From Actinomycetes bacterium (GTDB lineage Bacteria; Actinomycetota; Acidimicrobiia; Acidimicrobiales; Microtrichaceae): a DNA stretch of 42,688 nucleotides. Positions 16,213 through 23,612 of this stretch are shown here, piece by piece. The number at the start of each line of letters is the position of its first letter. Position 1 is the first letter of the stretch. The stretch is taken from the NCBI GenBank assembly GCA_023450775.1, contig JAEXGP010000320.1, positions 1 to 42,688 on the forward strand, written 5' to 3'. Under the pieces are notes generated by a model. That model saw only the letters and a program-made list of their open reading frames with translations, had not been told where the DNA came from and did no database searches. The position numbers and the translations under genes were made by a program.

Positions 16213-16701
16213 ATGGGAGAGAAGGTTCCGAGCGACGGTCAGATCGATGACATGGCACGGGCGGTGCACGAGCAGTACCTGCTCGACAACGCGGACGATC
16301 CCGGCCACGCGGCGATGGTCCCGTGGGAAGAGCTCGACCCGCTCCGGAAGTCGCAGAACCACGACCAGGTGCTGATGACGATCCAAGCACTTCGCGATGC
16401 GGGGTTCGTCCTCGCCCCGGCCGGCTCGGTGCCGACCGATGCCACAGTGACGTCGCTGGCCGACGACGTGGTCGAGTCGATGGCGCGGAACGAACACGAC
16501 AGGTGGTGCCAGAAAAAGCGCGCCGCCGGCTATCGCTACGGACCGACCACGACGGACGTCGGTGGCGATCTGCGGCACGAGAACCTCGTTGCCTGGGCGG
16601 ACCTGAGCGAGGCCGACCGCGAGAAGGACCGTCGACCGATCGCCGACTTCCCGCGGATCCTCGGCATCGGCGGGTGGGTGCTGACCAGACCGTTCGGCTG
16701 A
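16213..16701 (+). CDS. RyR-domain protein with two RyR-type repeats
   Basis: A 162-residue protein made of two ryanodine-receptor-type (RyR) units. Unit 1 (10-68) has MARAVHEQYL, then MVPWEELDPLRKSQNHDQ. Unit 2 (82-155) has MARNEHDRWCQKKRAAGYRYG, then ENLVAWADLSEADREKDR, which closely follows the bacterial RyR consensus H-x-R/Q-W/Y, KRxxGWxYG, LVPWxxL, KxxDR. The protein has no membrane segment. It directly follows the TrkA-N channel gene (15 bp), and in other prokaryotes RyR repeats occur in such channel proteins. The context suggests it is the regulatory, probably ligand-sensing, subunit of the channel. A nucleotide made by the nearby TIR protein is an attractive but unproven ligand. Confidence 0.87.
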   Translation: MGEKVPSDGQIDDMARAVHEQYLLDNADDPGHAAMVPWEELDPLRKSQNHDQVLMTIQALRDAGFVLAPAGSVPTDATVTSLADDVVESMARNEHDRWCQKKRAAGYRYGPTTTDVGGDLRHENLVAWADLSEADREKDRRPIADFPRILGIGGWVLTRPFG

Positions 16702-16702
16702 T

Positions 16703-16726
16703 CGCCGTCCTCCGGCGCGGACGGCG
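16703..16726 (+). terminator. Hairpin after the RyR gene
   Basis: A perfect 8-bp stem CGCCGTCC/GGACGGCG with an 8-nt loop starts 2 nt after the RyR stop codon. It has no strong T-tract (only TACTTCC follows), as is common for terminators in GC-rich actinobacteria. Confidence 0.5.
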
Positions 16727-16781
16727 CGTACTTCCCGAGCGACGAGGGTCGCCGCTGTGCGCCCGTCAGTCCAGGGGTGTG

Positions 16782-16787
16782 TACCGT
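16782..16787 (+). promoter_or_regulatory. Putative -10 element of the alpha-galactosidase gene
   Basis: TACCGT ends 8 nt before the GTG at 16796, and no Shine-Dalgarno lies between. This suggests a leaderless mRNA and supports that start over the upstream in-frame ATG at 16757. Confidence 0.45.
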
Positions 16788-16795
16788 GCGCCGGC

Positions 16796-18922
16796 GTGAC
16801 CGACGCGCCCACGAGCCAGCCCATCCGCATCGACGCCGGGGGGTGGGGGCTCAGCTGGGTCGCCGACGACGACGGCCGGCTGCACCAGCTCGGGCTCGGG
16901 CCCGACGGCCACATCGCCACGCTCGACGTGGGCGCTCAGTGGTACCCGATCGCGTTCCCGACCCTCGACGGCACCGACCCGTTCCGCCCGCCGGCGCTGC
17001 AGATCACCCACGCCGACGGCACGCTGACCACACGGCTGGTGTTGACCGCGGTCGAGCGTGACGACGACCCGTCGGGCAGCCACGTGGTCGTCCGCACCTC
17101 CGACGAGCGCTTCGACCTGACCGTCGAGCACCACTTCCGGACCCATCCCGACTCGGGCGTGCTGGAGCAGTGGGTCGAGGTGATCCACGTGGAGGACGGA
17201 CCGATCACGCTGCTCGCCCACGACTCGCTCGCGCTCTTCCTCATGGTCCCGTCGGACGCCGAGTTCGTGCAGTTCGGCGGCGCGGGCTGGGCCGACGAGT
17301 GGCGGTGGAGCACCGACCCGCTGACCGTCGGGACGACCGTGCTCGCCAGCTTCGGCGGGGTGCAGCCGCACCTGCAGCGCAGCCCGTGCCTCCTGATGTC
17401 GCCCACCGGGCCGTTCGCCGCCGAGCAGGACGACGGTGCCGTGGTCGGCATGAGCGTGGCGTGGGGCGGCAACTCGCACCACTCCCTCGACGTGAAGCCC
17501 CGCGCGGAGCCGGACGGCCCGTGGGAGCTGCGGCTGCGGGCCGGCGCGAGCGCGCTCGGTGCGCCCTACCGCCTGGACCCCGGCGTCCGCATGGTGCTGC
17601 CGACCGTGGCGTGGACGTGGTCGATGACCGGGCGCGACGGCGTGACCGATGCGTTCCACCGGTGGAGCCGTGATCGGGTGCTGCGCGATCCGGACCGCCG
17701 GCGCCCGCTGGTCGTCAACAACTGGGAGGCGACGTTCTTCGACTTCGACGAGGCGCGCATCGTCGGGCTGATCGACCGGGCCGCCGACCTCGGTGCGGAC
17801 GTCTTCCTGCTCGACGACGGCTGGTTCGGCACGACCCATCCGCGCGACGACGACACGCAGGGCCTGGGCGACTGGGACCACGACGTCCGCAAGCTCCCGG
17901 GCGGGCTCGCGCCGCTCGCCGACGCCGCGATCGGGCGGGACATCCGCTTCGGCATCTGGGTGGAGCCCGAGATGGTCAACCCGGTGAGCGAGCTCTACGA
18001 CGCGCACCCCGAGTGGGTGCTGCGCGACGCGCGGGAGCCCCGGCTGCACCGCCACCAGCTCTACCTGGACCCGTTGCAGGCCGACGTCCGCGACTTCGAG
18101 GTCGCGGTGGTCGACCGCACGCTCGCGTCGGCGCCGCCGACCAGCTACGTGAAGTGGGACGCCAACCGGCCGATCACCGACCCCGGCTCCCGGGCGTTGC
18201 CCGCCGACCGCCAGGCCAACGTCTGGTTCGACCACGTCGGCGCGACCTGGGAGGTCATGGAGCGCGTGGCCGACGGCCATCCCGACGTGGAGCTGATGCT
18301 GTGCGCCTCGGGCGGCGGCCGCGTCGACCACGGCACCCTGCGCTGGTTCCACGAGTTCTGGACCTCCGACAACACCGACCCGGTCACGCGTGTCCGCATG
18401 CAGTGGGCCTGCTCGCACTTCTTCCCCGGTGCCGTCATGGCGGCCCACGTGACCCGGTGGGGCGAGCGGCCGATGCCGTTCGCCTGCGCGGTCGCGCTGT
18501 CGGGACGATTCGGCATCGACCTGGACCTGGGGTCGGTCACGGACGACGAGGACGCGGTGCTGCGCCGGGCGGTCGAGTGGGCCCGTCGCACCCAGGACGT
18601 GGTGCAGCGAGGAACGGTCCGGCGCTACGTGTCGCCGGTGGATGGCGACGATCGGTCGAGGGCGGCCTGGTCGATCGCCGGCGACGACCGTCGGGTCGTC
18701 GTGTTCGCCTACCAGCTCGAGGATCCGTCGGGCCCGGCGCACTCGATCGCACTGCGGGGCCTGGACGCGGACGCGACCTACGAGGTGCGCTCGACCGACC
18801 TGGACGCGTTCGACGAAACCACGACCGCAACGGGTGCCGAGCTCGCGGCCGGTCTCGCGTGGCCGCTCGACGCGCCGCTCACCGCTCGCCTCTGGGAGCT
18901 CACGCCGCTCGAGCGGTTCTGA
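16796..18922 (+). CDS. Alpha-galactosidase, GH36 family
   Basis: A 708-residue glycoside hydrolase with the GH36 layout: an N-terminal beta-sandwich (about 10-290), a central TIM barrel (about 300-610) and a C-terminal beta domain. The nucleophile is D455 in YVKWDANR. The acid/base is probably D525 in WTSDNTD, 70 residues downstream, the same spacing as in characterised GH36 enzymes. The LLDDGWFG and GIWVEPEMVNP motifs are also present. It should release terminal alpha-linked galactose from melibiose- or raffinose-type sugars. There is no signal peptide, so it is probably cytoplasmic and acts on imported oligosaccharides. The sugar ABC operon that follows on the same strand could supply the substrate. 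The start at 16796 is chosen from the leaderless promoter. Confidence 0.92.
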   Translation: MTDAPTSQPIRIDAGGWGLSWVADDDGRLHQLGLGPDGHIATLDVGAQWYPIAFPTLDGTDPFRPPALQITHADGTLTTRLVLTAVERDDDPSGSHVVVRTSDERFDLTVEHHFRTHPDSGVLEQWVEVIHVEDGPITLLAHDSLALFLMVPSDAEFVQFGGAGWADEWRWSTDPLTVGTTVLASFGGVQPHLQRSPCLLMSPTGPFAAEQDDGAVVGMSVAWGGNSHHSLDVKPRAEPDGPWELRLRAGASALGAPYRLDPGVRMVLPTVAWTWSMTGRDGVTDAFHRWSRDRVLRDPDRRRPLVVNNWEATFFDFDEARIVGLIDRAADLGADVFLLDDGWFGTTHPRDDDTQGLGDWDHDVRKLPGGLAPLADAAIGRDIRFGIWVEPEMVNPVSELYDAHPEWVLRDAREPRLHRHQLYLDPLQADVRDFEVAVVDRTLASAPPTSYVKWDANRPITDPGSRALPADRQANVWFDHVGATWEVMERVADGHPDVELMLCASGGGRVDHGTLRWFHEFWTSDNTDPVTRVRMQWACSHFFPGAVMAAHVTRWGERPMPFACAVALSGRFGIDLDLGSVTDDEDAVLRRAVEWARRTQDVVQRGTVRRYVSPVDGDDRSRAAWSIAGDDRRVVVFAYQLEDPSGPAHSIALRGLDADATYEVRSTDLDAFDETTTATGAELAAGLAWPLDAPLTARLWELTPLERF

Positions 18923-18925
18923 CTG

Positions 18926-18967
18926 CGGGACGTCTCGCACCCGATGAGGGCACGACGCGTCAGGGGT
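18926..18967. repeat. Palindromic repeat family D, copy 1
   Basis: This begins CGGGACGTCTCGCACCCGAT and shares about 85-90% of its sequence with copy 2 at 18986-19025. The right arm is degraded (CGTCAGG instead of CGTCCCG). It lies 4 bp after the GH36 stop codon, so it could also serve as a weak terminator. Confidence 0.6.
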
Positions 18968-18985
18968 TCCGGCACGGCCTGAGCT

Positions 18986-19025
18986 CGGGACGTCACGCAC
19001 CCGATGTGGGCGCGACGCGTCCCGG
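18986..19025. repeat. Palindromic repeat family D, copy 2
   Basis: The arms CGGGACG/CGTCCCG flank a partly self-complementary core (CGCACCC, GAT, GTGGGCGCG). It is in the same orientation as copy 1, about 60 bp away. A third copy lies at 24919-24961, so the sugar importer operon is bracketed by this repeat. Confidence 0.65.
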
Positions 19026-19066
19026 GGTCCGGCAGCCACGAACCCCCCCCCAGGGGTCTGAACTCG

Positions 19067-19106
19067 TTGACCAGCGGGCATGGAGAGGCTGTGATGTGGG
19101 TCACAG
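19067..19106 (+). promoter_or_regulatory. Sugar-importer promoter with CRP/GlxR-type operator
   Basis: TTGACC (19067-19072), a 17-nt spacer and TGTGAT (19090-19095) form a plausible sigma-70-type promoter. An operator CTGTGA-N6-TCACAG (19089-19106) directly covers the -10. It is a perfect match to the CRP/GlxR consensus TGTGA-N6-TCACA. Binding over the -10 would repress, which suggests cAMP/CRP-type catabolite control of the importer operon. The regulator itself is not in this window. Confidence 0.65.
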
Positions 19107-19123
19107 CCACCCGGGGGGTGCGC

Positions 19124-20524
19124 ATGGCAGGTGCTGGCGGACGAGATCGCCGGTCGCGACGTCGGGGGGCGTCGGGACCAACCGGCCGAGGTCGACGTCG
19201 CGCGCCCCGGCACCGACACCGCCACCGCGGCCCGTCGCGGACCGTCCTCGCCGCACTCGCCGTCGTGCTGTGCGCCGGTGGGTTGGCCGCCTGCTCGGGC
19301 GACGACGACTCGGGCACGCCGTTGCTCACCTGGTACATCAACCCCGACAACGGCGGGCAGAAGACGCTGGCGCAGGAGTGCAGCGACGCCAGCGACGGCG
19401 CCTACCGCATCCAGACCCAGATCCTCCCCAACGAGGCCGACGCCCAGCGGGAGCAGCTGGTCCGGCGGCTCGCCGCGCAGGACAGCTCGATCGACCTGAT
19501 GAGCCTGGACCCGCCGTTCGTCGCCGAGTTCGCCAACGCCGGCTACCTGCGGCCGATCACCGACCCGGCCGACGTCGAGCAGCTCACCGAGGGCGTGCTC
19601 GACGCGCCCATGGAGACGGCCAAGTGGGACGGCAAGCTCGTCGCCACCCCGTTCTGGGCCAACACGCAGCTCCTCTGGTACCGCAAGTCCGTGGCCGCGG
19701 CCGCCGGGGTGGATCCGACCTCCGACGACTTCACCTGGGAGGCGATGATCAAGGCCGCCGAGTCCCAGCAGAAGCGCATCGGTGTCCAGGGCCGCCGGTA
19801 CGAGGGCTACATGGTGTGGATCAACGCCCTGGTCGAATCGGCCGGCGGCCAGATCATCGAGAACACGGAGAAGGGCAAGGACGCCACGCCGTCGATGGCC
19901 GGTCCCGCGGGTGATGTCGCGGCCGACATCGTCGGCGGGCTCGCGCGGTCGTCCGCCGCCCCGGCCGACATGTCGACCGCGGGGGAGGAGGAGGCCCGCT
20001 CGCTCTTCCAGGGCGACTCCGGGTCCTTCATGGTCAACTGGCCGTACGTGTACCAGGCCGCCAAGGAGTCGGTGGAGGCCGGCGCGATCGACCAGTCGGT
20101 GCTCGACGACATCGCCTGGGCCCGGTATCCGCAGGCGGTGGCGGGCGAGCAGAGCGCCCCGCCGCTCGGCGGCATCGACCTGGCGATCGGCAACTTCACC
20201 GAGCACCCCGACGAGGCGCTGGACGCGGTGAAGTGCATCACGTCGGTCGAGAACAACGCCCAGTACATGGTCGAGGCCGGCAACCCCGCCGCACGCGCCG
20301 CCGCCTACGACGACCCCAAGGTCAAGGAGGCGTTCCCGATGGCGGACCTGATCCGCGACTCGATCGACACCGCCGGGCCCCGCCCGATCACTCCGTACTA
20401 CGGCGACGTGTCCACGTCGGTCCAACGGATCTGGCATCCGTCCACCTCGGTGAAGGCCCCGCCGACGCCCGAGGACACCGACCAGTTCATGACCGAGGTC
20501 CTCAGAGGGGAGCGCCTGCTGTGA
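19124..20524 (+). CDS. ABC sugar transporter substrate-binding lipoprotein
   Basis: A 466-residue family-1 extracellular solute-binding protein. A long Arg/His-rich N-region (1-40) is followed by a hydrophobic core and lipobox LAAC (C57), so it is probably a lipoprotein. The mature part has typical MalE-like segments (LLTWYINPDNGGQKTL, SIDLMSLDPPFVAEFANAGYL, FWANTQLLWYRK). I use the ATG at 19124, preceded by a G-rich ribosome site (CCGGGGGG), because the promoter and CRP-type site lie just upstream. The ATG at 19094 would put the promoter inside the gene. The order binding protein, permease, permease, ATPase is the same as in mycobacterial LpqY-SugABC (trehalose) and in other oligosaccharide importers. 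The substrate is unknown; alpha-galactosides or trehalose are reasonable from the neighbours. Confidence 0.9.
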   Translation: MAGAGGRDRRSRRRGASGPTGRGRRRAPRHRHRHRGPSRTVLAALAVVLCAGGLAACSGDDDSGTPLLTWYINPDNGGQKTLAQECSDASDGAYRIQTQILPNEADAQREQLVRRLAAQDSSIDLMSLDPPFVAEFANAGYLRPITDPADVEQLTEGVLDAPMETAKWDGKLVATPFWANTQLLWYRKSVAAAAGVDPTSDDFTWEAMIKAAESQQKRIGVQGRRYEGYMVWINALVESAGGQIIENTEKGKDATPSMAGPAGDVAADIVGGLARSSAAPADMSTAGEEEARSLFQGDSGSFMVNWPYVYQAAKESVEAGAIDQSVLDDIAWARYPQAVAGEQSAPPLGGIDLAIGNFTEHPDEALDAVKCITSVENNAQYMVEAGNPAARAAAYDDPKVKEAFPMADLIRDSIDTAGPRPITPYYGDVSTSVQRIWHPSTSVKAPPTPEDTDQFMTEVLRGERLL

Positions 20525-21474
20525 CCGCAGTGATCGAACCCGAGGCGGCCGACACCGGCCCGCCCGAACCGCCGCCCGCCGTCGCGACCAATGGCAGGAC
20601 CGACCGCGCCACCCACGAGCGGCGGCTCGGGCTGCGCCTGTCCGCGCCGGCCTTCCTGGTCATGATCCTGGTCACGGCGTACCCGCTCGGGTACGCCGTG
20701 GTCCTGTCCCTCTTCAGCTACCGGCTCACCGACCCCGAGGGCCGCGAGTTCGTCGGCCTGCAGAACTACTGGGTGGTGCTCACCGACCCGGTGTGGTGGG
20801 GGGCGGTCGGCACCACGGCGATCATCACGGTCATCAGCGTGGCGGTCGAGCTGGTGCTCGGGTTCGGCTTCGCGTGGGTCATGTTCCGCATCGTGCGGGG
20901 CCGCTCGTTCGTCCGCACCGCCATCCTCGTCCCCTACGGGATCATCACCGTCGTCTCCGCCTTCATCTGGCGCTACGCCTTCCAGCTCGACTCGGGCTTC
21001 GTGAACACCTGGCTCGGCCTGGAGGACTTCAACTGGTTCGGCGAGCGGTGGTCGTCGCTGTTCGTGATCACGCTGTCGGAGATCTGGAAGACCACGCCGT
21101 TCATCTCGCTGCTGCTGCTCGCGGGCCTGGTGCAGGTGCCCGAGGACATGCTCGAGGCGGCCAAGGTCGACGGCGCCACGTCGTGGCAGCGTCTCTGGAA
21201 GGTCGTCCTGCCCAACATGAAGGCGGCGATCATGGTCGCCGTGCTGTTCCGCACGCTCGACGCGTGGCGGATCTTCGACAACCCGTTCATCATGACGCAG
21301 GGTGCCAACGGCACCGAGACCCTGTCGTTCCTGGCCTACCGGCAGAACGTCACGCTCGTGAACCTGGGCTCGGGCTCCGCCGTGTCGGTCCTGTTGTTCC
21401 TCACCGTCTTCCTGATCGCCTTCATCTTCGTGAAGGGCTTCAGGACGGACCTGTCCCAGGTGAGGGGTGATTGA
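20521..21474 (+). CDS. ABC sugar transporter permease (MalF/SugA type)
   Basis: A 317-residue inner-membrane permease with about six transmembrane helices after a 35-residue cytoplasmic tail. The cytoplasmic EAA loop EAAKVDGATSWQRLWKVVLP begins at residue 212 and docks with the ATPase. The GTG start overlaps the stop of the binding-protein gene by 4 bp (GTGA). Its own stop overlaps the start of the next permease. By family it forms a heterodimer with the MalG-type permease encoded next. Confidence 0.92.
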   Translation: MTAVIEPEAADTGPPEPPPAVATNGRTDRATHERRLGLRLSAPAFLVMILVTAYPLGYAVVLSLFSYRLTDPEGREFVGLQNYWVVLTDPVWWGAVGTTAIITVISVAVELVLGFGFAWVMFRIVRGRSFVRTAILVPYGIITVVSAFIWRYAFQLDSGFVNTWLGLEDFNWFGERWSSLFVITLSEIWKTTPFISLLLLAGLVQVPEDMLEAAKVDGATSWQRLWKVVLPNMKAAIMVAVLFRTLDAWRIFDNPFIMTQGANGTETLSFLAYRQNVTLVNLGSGSAVSVLLFLTVFLIAFIFVKGFRTDLSQVRGD

Positions 21475-22312
21475 CGTGGCCGGCACCGGCAACCGCACCA
21501 GCAACTGGTGGACCGCGTGGGGGCTCCTCATCCTGGTGTGGGCGGCGTTCCCGCTCCTCTGGATGGTGTCGCTGGCGTTCCGCAGCCCCGACAGCTTCGG
21601 CAGCGGGCCCACCTTCTGGCCCAAGGAGTGGACCTGGGAGAACTTCTCCACCGTCTTCAGCGACGAGCTGTTCACGTCCGCGCTGCGCAACAGCTTCGGC
21701 ATCTCGATCATCGCGACCGTGCTGTCGGTGATCATCGCCATGTTCGCCGCCTACGCGATCGCCAGACTCGACTTCCCGGGCAAGAAGCTCCTCCTGTCGA
21801 TGGCGCTCGCGATCGCCATGTTCCCCGTCGCCGCGCTGGTGGGGCCGCTGTTCAACATGTGGCGCGGTCTCGGCATCTACGACACGTGGCTCGGGCTGAT
21901 CATCCCGTACCTGACGTTCGCGCTGCCGCTGTCGATCTGGACCATGTCGGCGTTCTTCCGACAGATCCCGTGGGAGATGGAGCAGGCCGCCCAGGTGGAC
22001 GGGGCCACGCCGTGGCAGGCGTTCCGCAAGGTGATCGTGCCGCTGGCCGCGCCCGGGGTGTTCACGACCGCCATCCTCACGTTCTTCTTCTGCTGGAACG
22101 AGTTCCTGCTGGCCATCTCGCTCACGTCGACCGACCGGGCCCGCACCGTCCCGGCCGCGCTGTCGTTCTTCACCGGCAGCTCGCAGTTCCAGAGCCCGAT
22201 CGCCCCGATCATGGCCGCGTCGGTCGTGGTCACGATCCCGGTCGTGATCCTCGTCCTCGCCTTCCAACGCCGAATCGTCGCCGGCCTCACCTCGGGCGCT
22301 GTGAAGGGCTGA
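21467..22312 (+). CDS. ABC sugar transporter permease (MalG/SugB type)
   Basis: A 281-residue permease with six predicted helices and the EAA loop EQAAQVDGATPWQAFRKVIVP beginning at E172. The GTG at 21467 overlaps the previous gene by 8 bp; an in-frame GTG at 21476 is an alternative start. It is the second half of the permease pair of the importer. Confidence 0.92.
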   Translation: MIDVAGTGNRTSNWWTAWGLLILVWAAFPLLWMVSLAFRSPDSFGSGPTFWPKEWTWENFSTVFSDELFTSALRNSFGISIIATVLSVIIAMFAAYAIARLDFPGKKLLLSMALAIAMFPVAALVGPLFNMWRGLGIYDTWLGLIIPYLTFALPLSIWTMSAFFRQIPWEMEQAAQVDGATPWQAFRKVIVPLAAPGVFTTAILTFFFCWNEFLLAISLTSTDRARTVPAALSFFTGSSQFQSPIAPIMAASVVVTIPVVILVLAFQRRIVAGLTSGAVKG

Positions 22313-22358
22313 GCGCCGCCCGTCCGCCCATTCCGAGAACACGAACAGGAGCACCACC

Positions 22359-23582
22359 GTGGCCGCCATCGCCATGCGCAACCTGGTCAAGACCTATGGA
22401 GACGGCTTCAAGGCCGTCAACGACATCACCCTGGACATCGCCGACGGCGAGTTCATGATCCTCGTCGGGCCGTCCGGCTGCGGGAAGTCCACGCTGCTGC
22501 GGATGATCGTGGGTCTCGAGGACATCACGTCGGGCGAGCTCGACATCGGCGGTGAGCGCGTCAACGACCTGGCGCCGCGGGACCGGAACCTGGCGATGGT
22601 GTTCCAGAACTACGCGCTCTATCCGCACCTGAGCGTGTTCGAGAACATCGCGTTCCCGCTGCGGCTCCGCAAGGACATGAGCAACGAGGAGATCGACCGC
22701 AAGGTGCGGGACGCGGCCGAGACGTTGGAGCTCACCGAGCACCTGGACCGCAAGCCCAGCAACCTGTCGGGCGGTCAGCGTCAGCGGGTGGCGATGGGCC
22801 GGGCGATCGTGCGCGACGCCAAGGTGTTCCTCTTCGACGAGCCGCTGTCGAACCTGGACGCCAAGCTGCGCGGCCAGATGCGCACCGAGATCCTGCGGCT
22901 GCAGCGGCGGATGGGCACGACGACCGTCTACGTCACCCACGACCAGACCGAGGCGATGACGCTGGGCGACCGGGTGGCGCTCATGCGCCGCGGCGAGATC
23001 CAGCAGGTGGGCACCCCTCGCGAGCTCTACGAGCACCCGGTCAACACGTTCGTCGCCGGCTTCATCGGGTCGCCGCCGATGAACTTCGTGCCCGGCGCCA
23101 TGGAGGACGGACAGCTCCACCTGCCGTTCGTGACGTTCGAACTGCCGGCCGACCGGCGCGAGGTCGTCGGCGACCGTCACTACGTCACGGTCGGCATCCG
23201 GCCCGAGCGCTTCGAGGACCGGGCGCTGGTCGACGAGAGCAAGGTCGCCAAGGGCGTGAGCTTCGACGCCCCGGTCGACGTGGTGGAGTGGCTCGGCAAC
23301 GAGCAGTACGCGTACGTGCCGTTCGAGACCGACCCGAAGCTGCTCGAGTCGCTCTCCGAGCTGGAGCGGGAGCTCGACGGCGAGCAGGCCCGCACGCAGC
23401 TCGTCGTGGCGCTCGAACCGTCGAGCCGCGTGGTGCCCGGCGAGTCCGCCCAGTTCTGGTTCGACCCCGAGGACATGCACATCTTCGACGCCGGCACCGG
23501 CGAGAACCTCACCCGGGACCTCGCGTTGGGCGAGGGCGTCACGACCGGCAGCGTGGCGGCCGAACCCGTCGGCAACGGCTGA
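22359..23582 (+). CDS. ABC sugar transporter ATPase (MsmK/UgpC/SugC type)
   Basis: A 407-residue ATPase of the MalK-like group. It has Walker A GPSGCGKS (37-44), Q83, signature LSGGQRQ (136-142), Walker B D160/E161 and H194. A C-terminal OB-fold (TOBE) regulatory region follows from about 235. The GTG start has AGGAG 8 nt upstream. An acidic insertion of about 25 residues (LLESLSELERELDGEQART, about 327-345) in the regulatory domain is longer than I expect for MalK proteins. The gene lies 46 bp after the permease gene, clearly in the same operon. Confidence 0.93.
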   Translation: MAAIAMRNLVKTYGDGFKAVNDITLDIADGEFMILVGPSGCGKSTLLRMIVGLEDITSGELDIGGERVNDLAPRDRNLAMVFQNYALYPHLSVFENIAFPLRLRKDMSNEEIDRKVRDAAETLELTEHLDRKPSNLSGGQRQRVAMGRAIVRDAKVFLFDEPLSNLDAKLRGQMRTEILRLQRRMGTTTVYVTHDQTEAMTLGDRVALMRRGEIQQVGTPRELYEHPVNTFVAGFIGSPPMNFVPGAMEDGQLHLPFVTFELPADRREVVGDRHYVTVGIRPERFEDRALVDESKVAKGVSFDAPVDVVEWLGNEQYAYVPFETDPKLLESLSELERELDGEQARTQLVVALEPSSRVVPGESAQFWFDPEDMHIFDAGTGENLTRDLALGEGVTTGSVAAEPVGNG

Positions 23583-23612
23583 GCGCACCTCGGCCGGCGG
23601 AGGTCCGACCCC

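Noticed and set aside
7485..16701. Thoeris defence system
   Set aside because: A TIR gene is present but no ThsA-type SIR2-SLOG protein, so it is not canonical Thoeris.
19043..19051. Run of nine C residues upstream of the binding-protein gene (possible phase-variation tract)
   Set aside because: It lies upstream of the inferred -35 and outside the coding frame. A single homopolymer in GC-rich DNA is weak evidence.
16766..20437. Open frame of 1223 codons on the minus strand across the GH36 and binding-protein genes
   Set aside because: It crosses two well-supported genes and an intergenic region with a promoter; its composition is shadow-like and there are no motifs.
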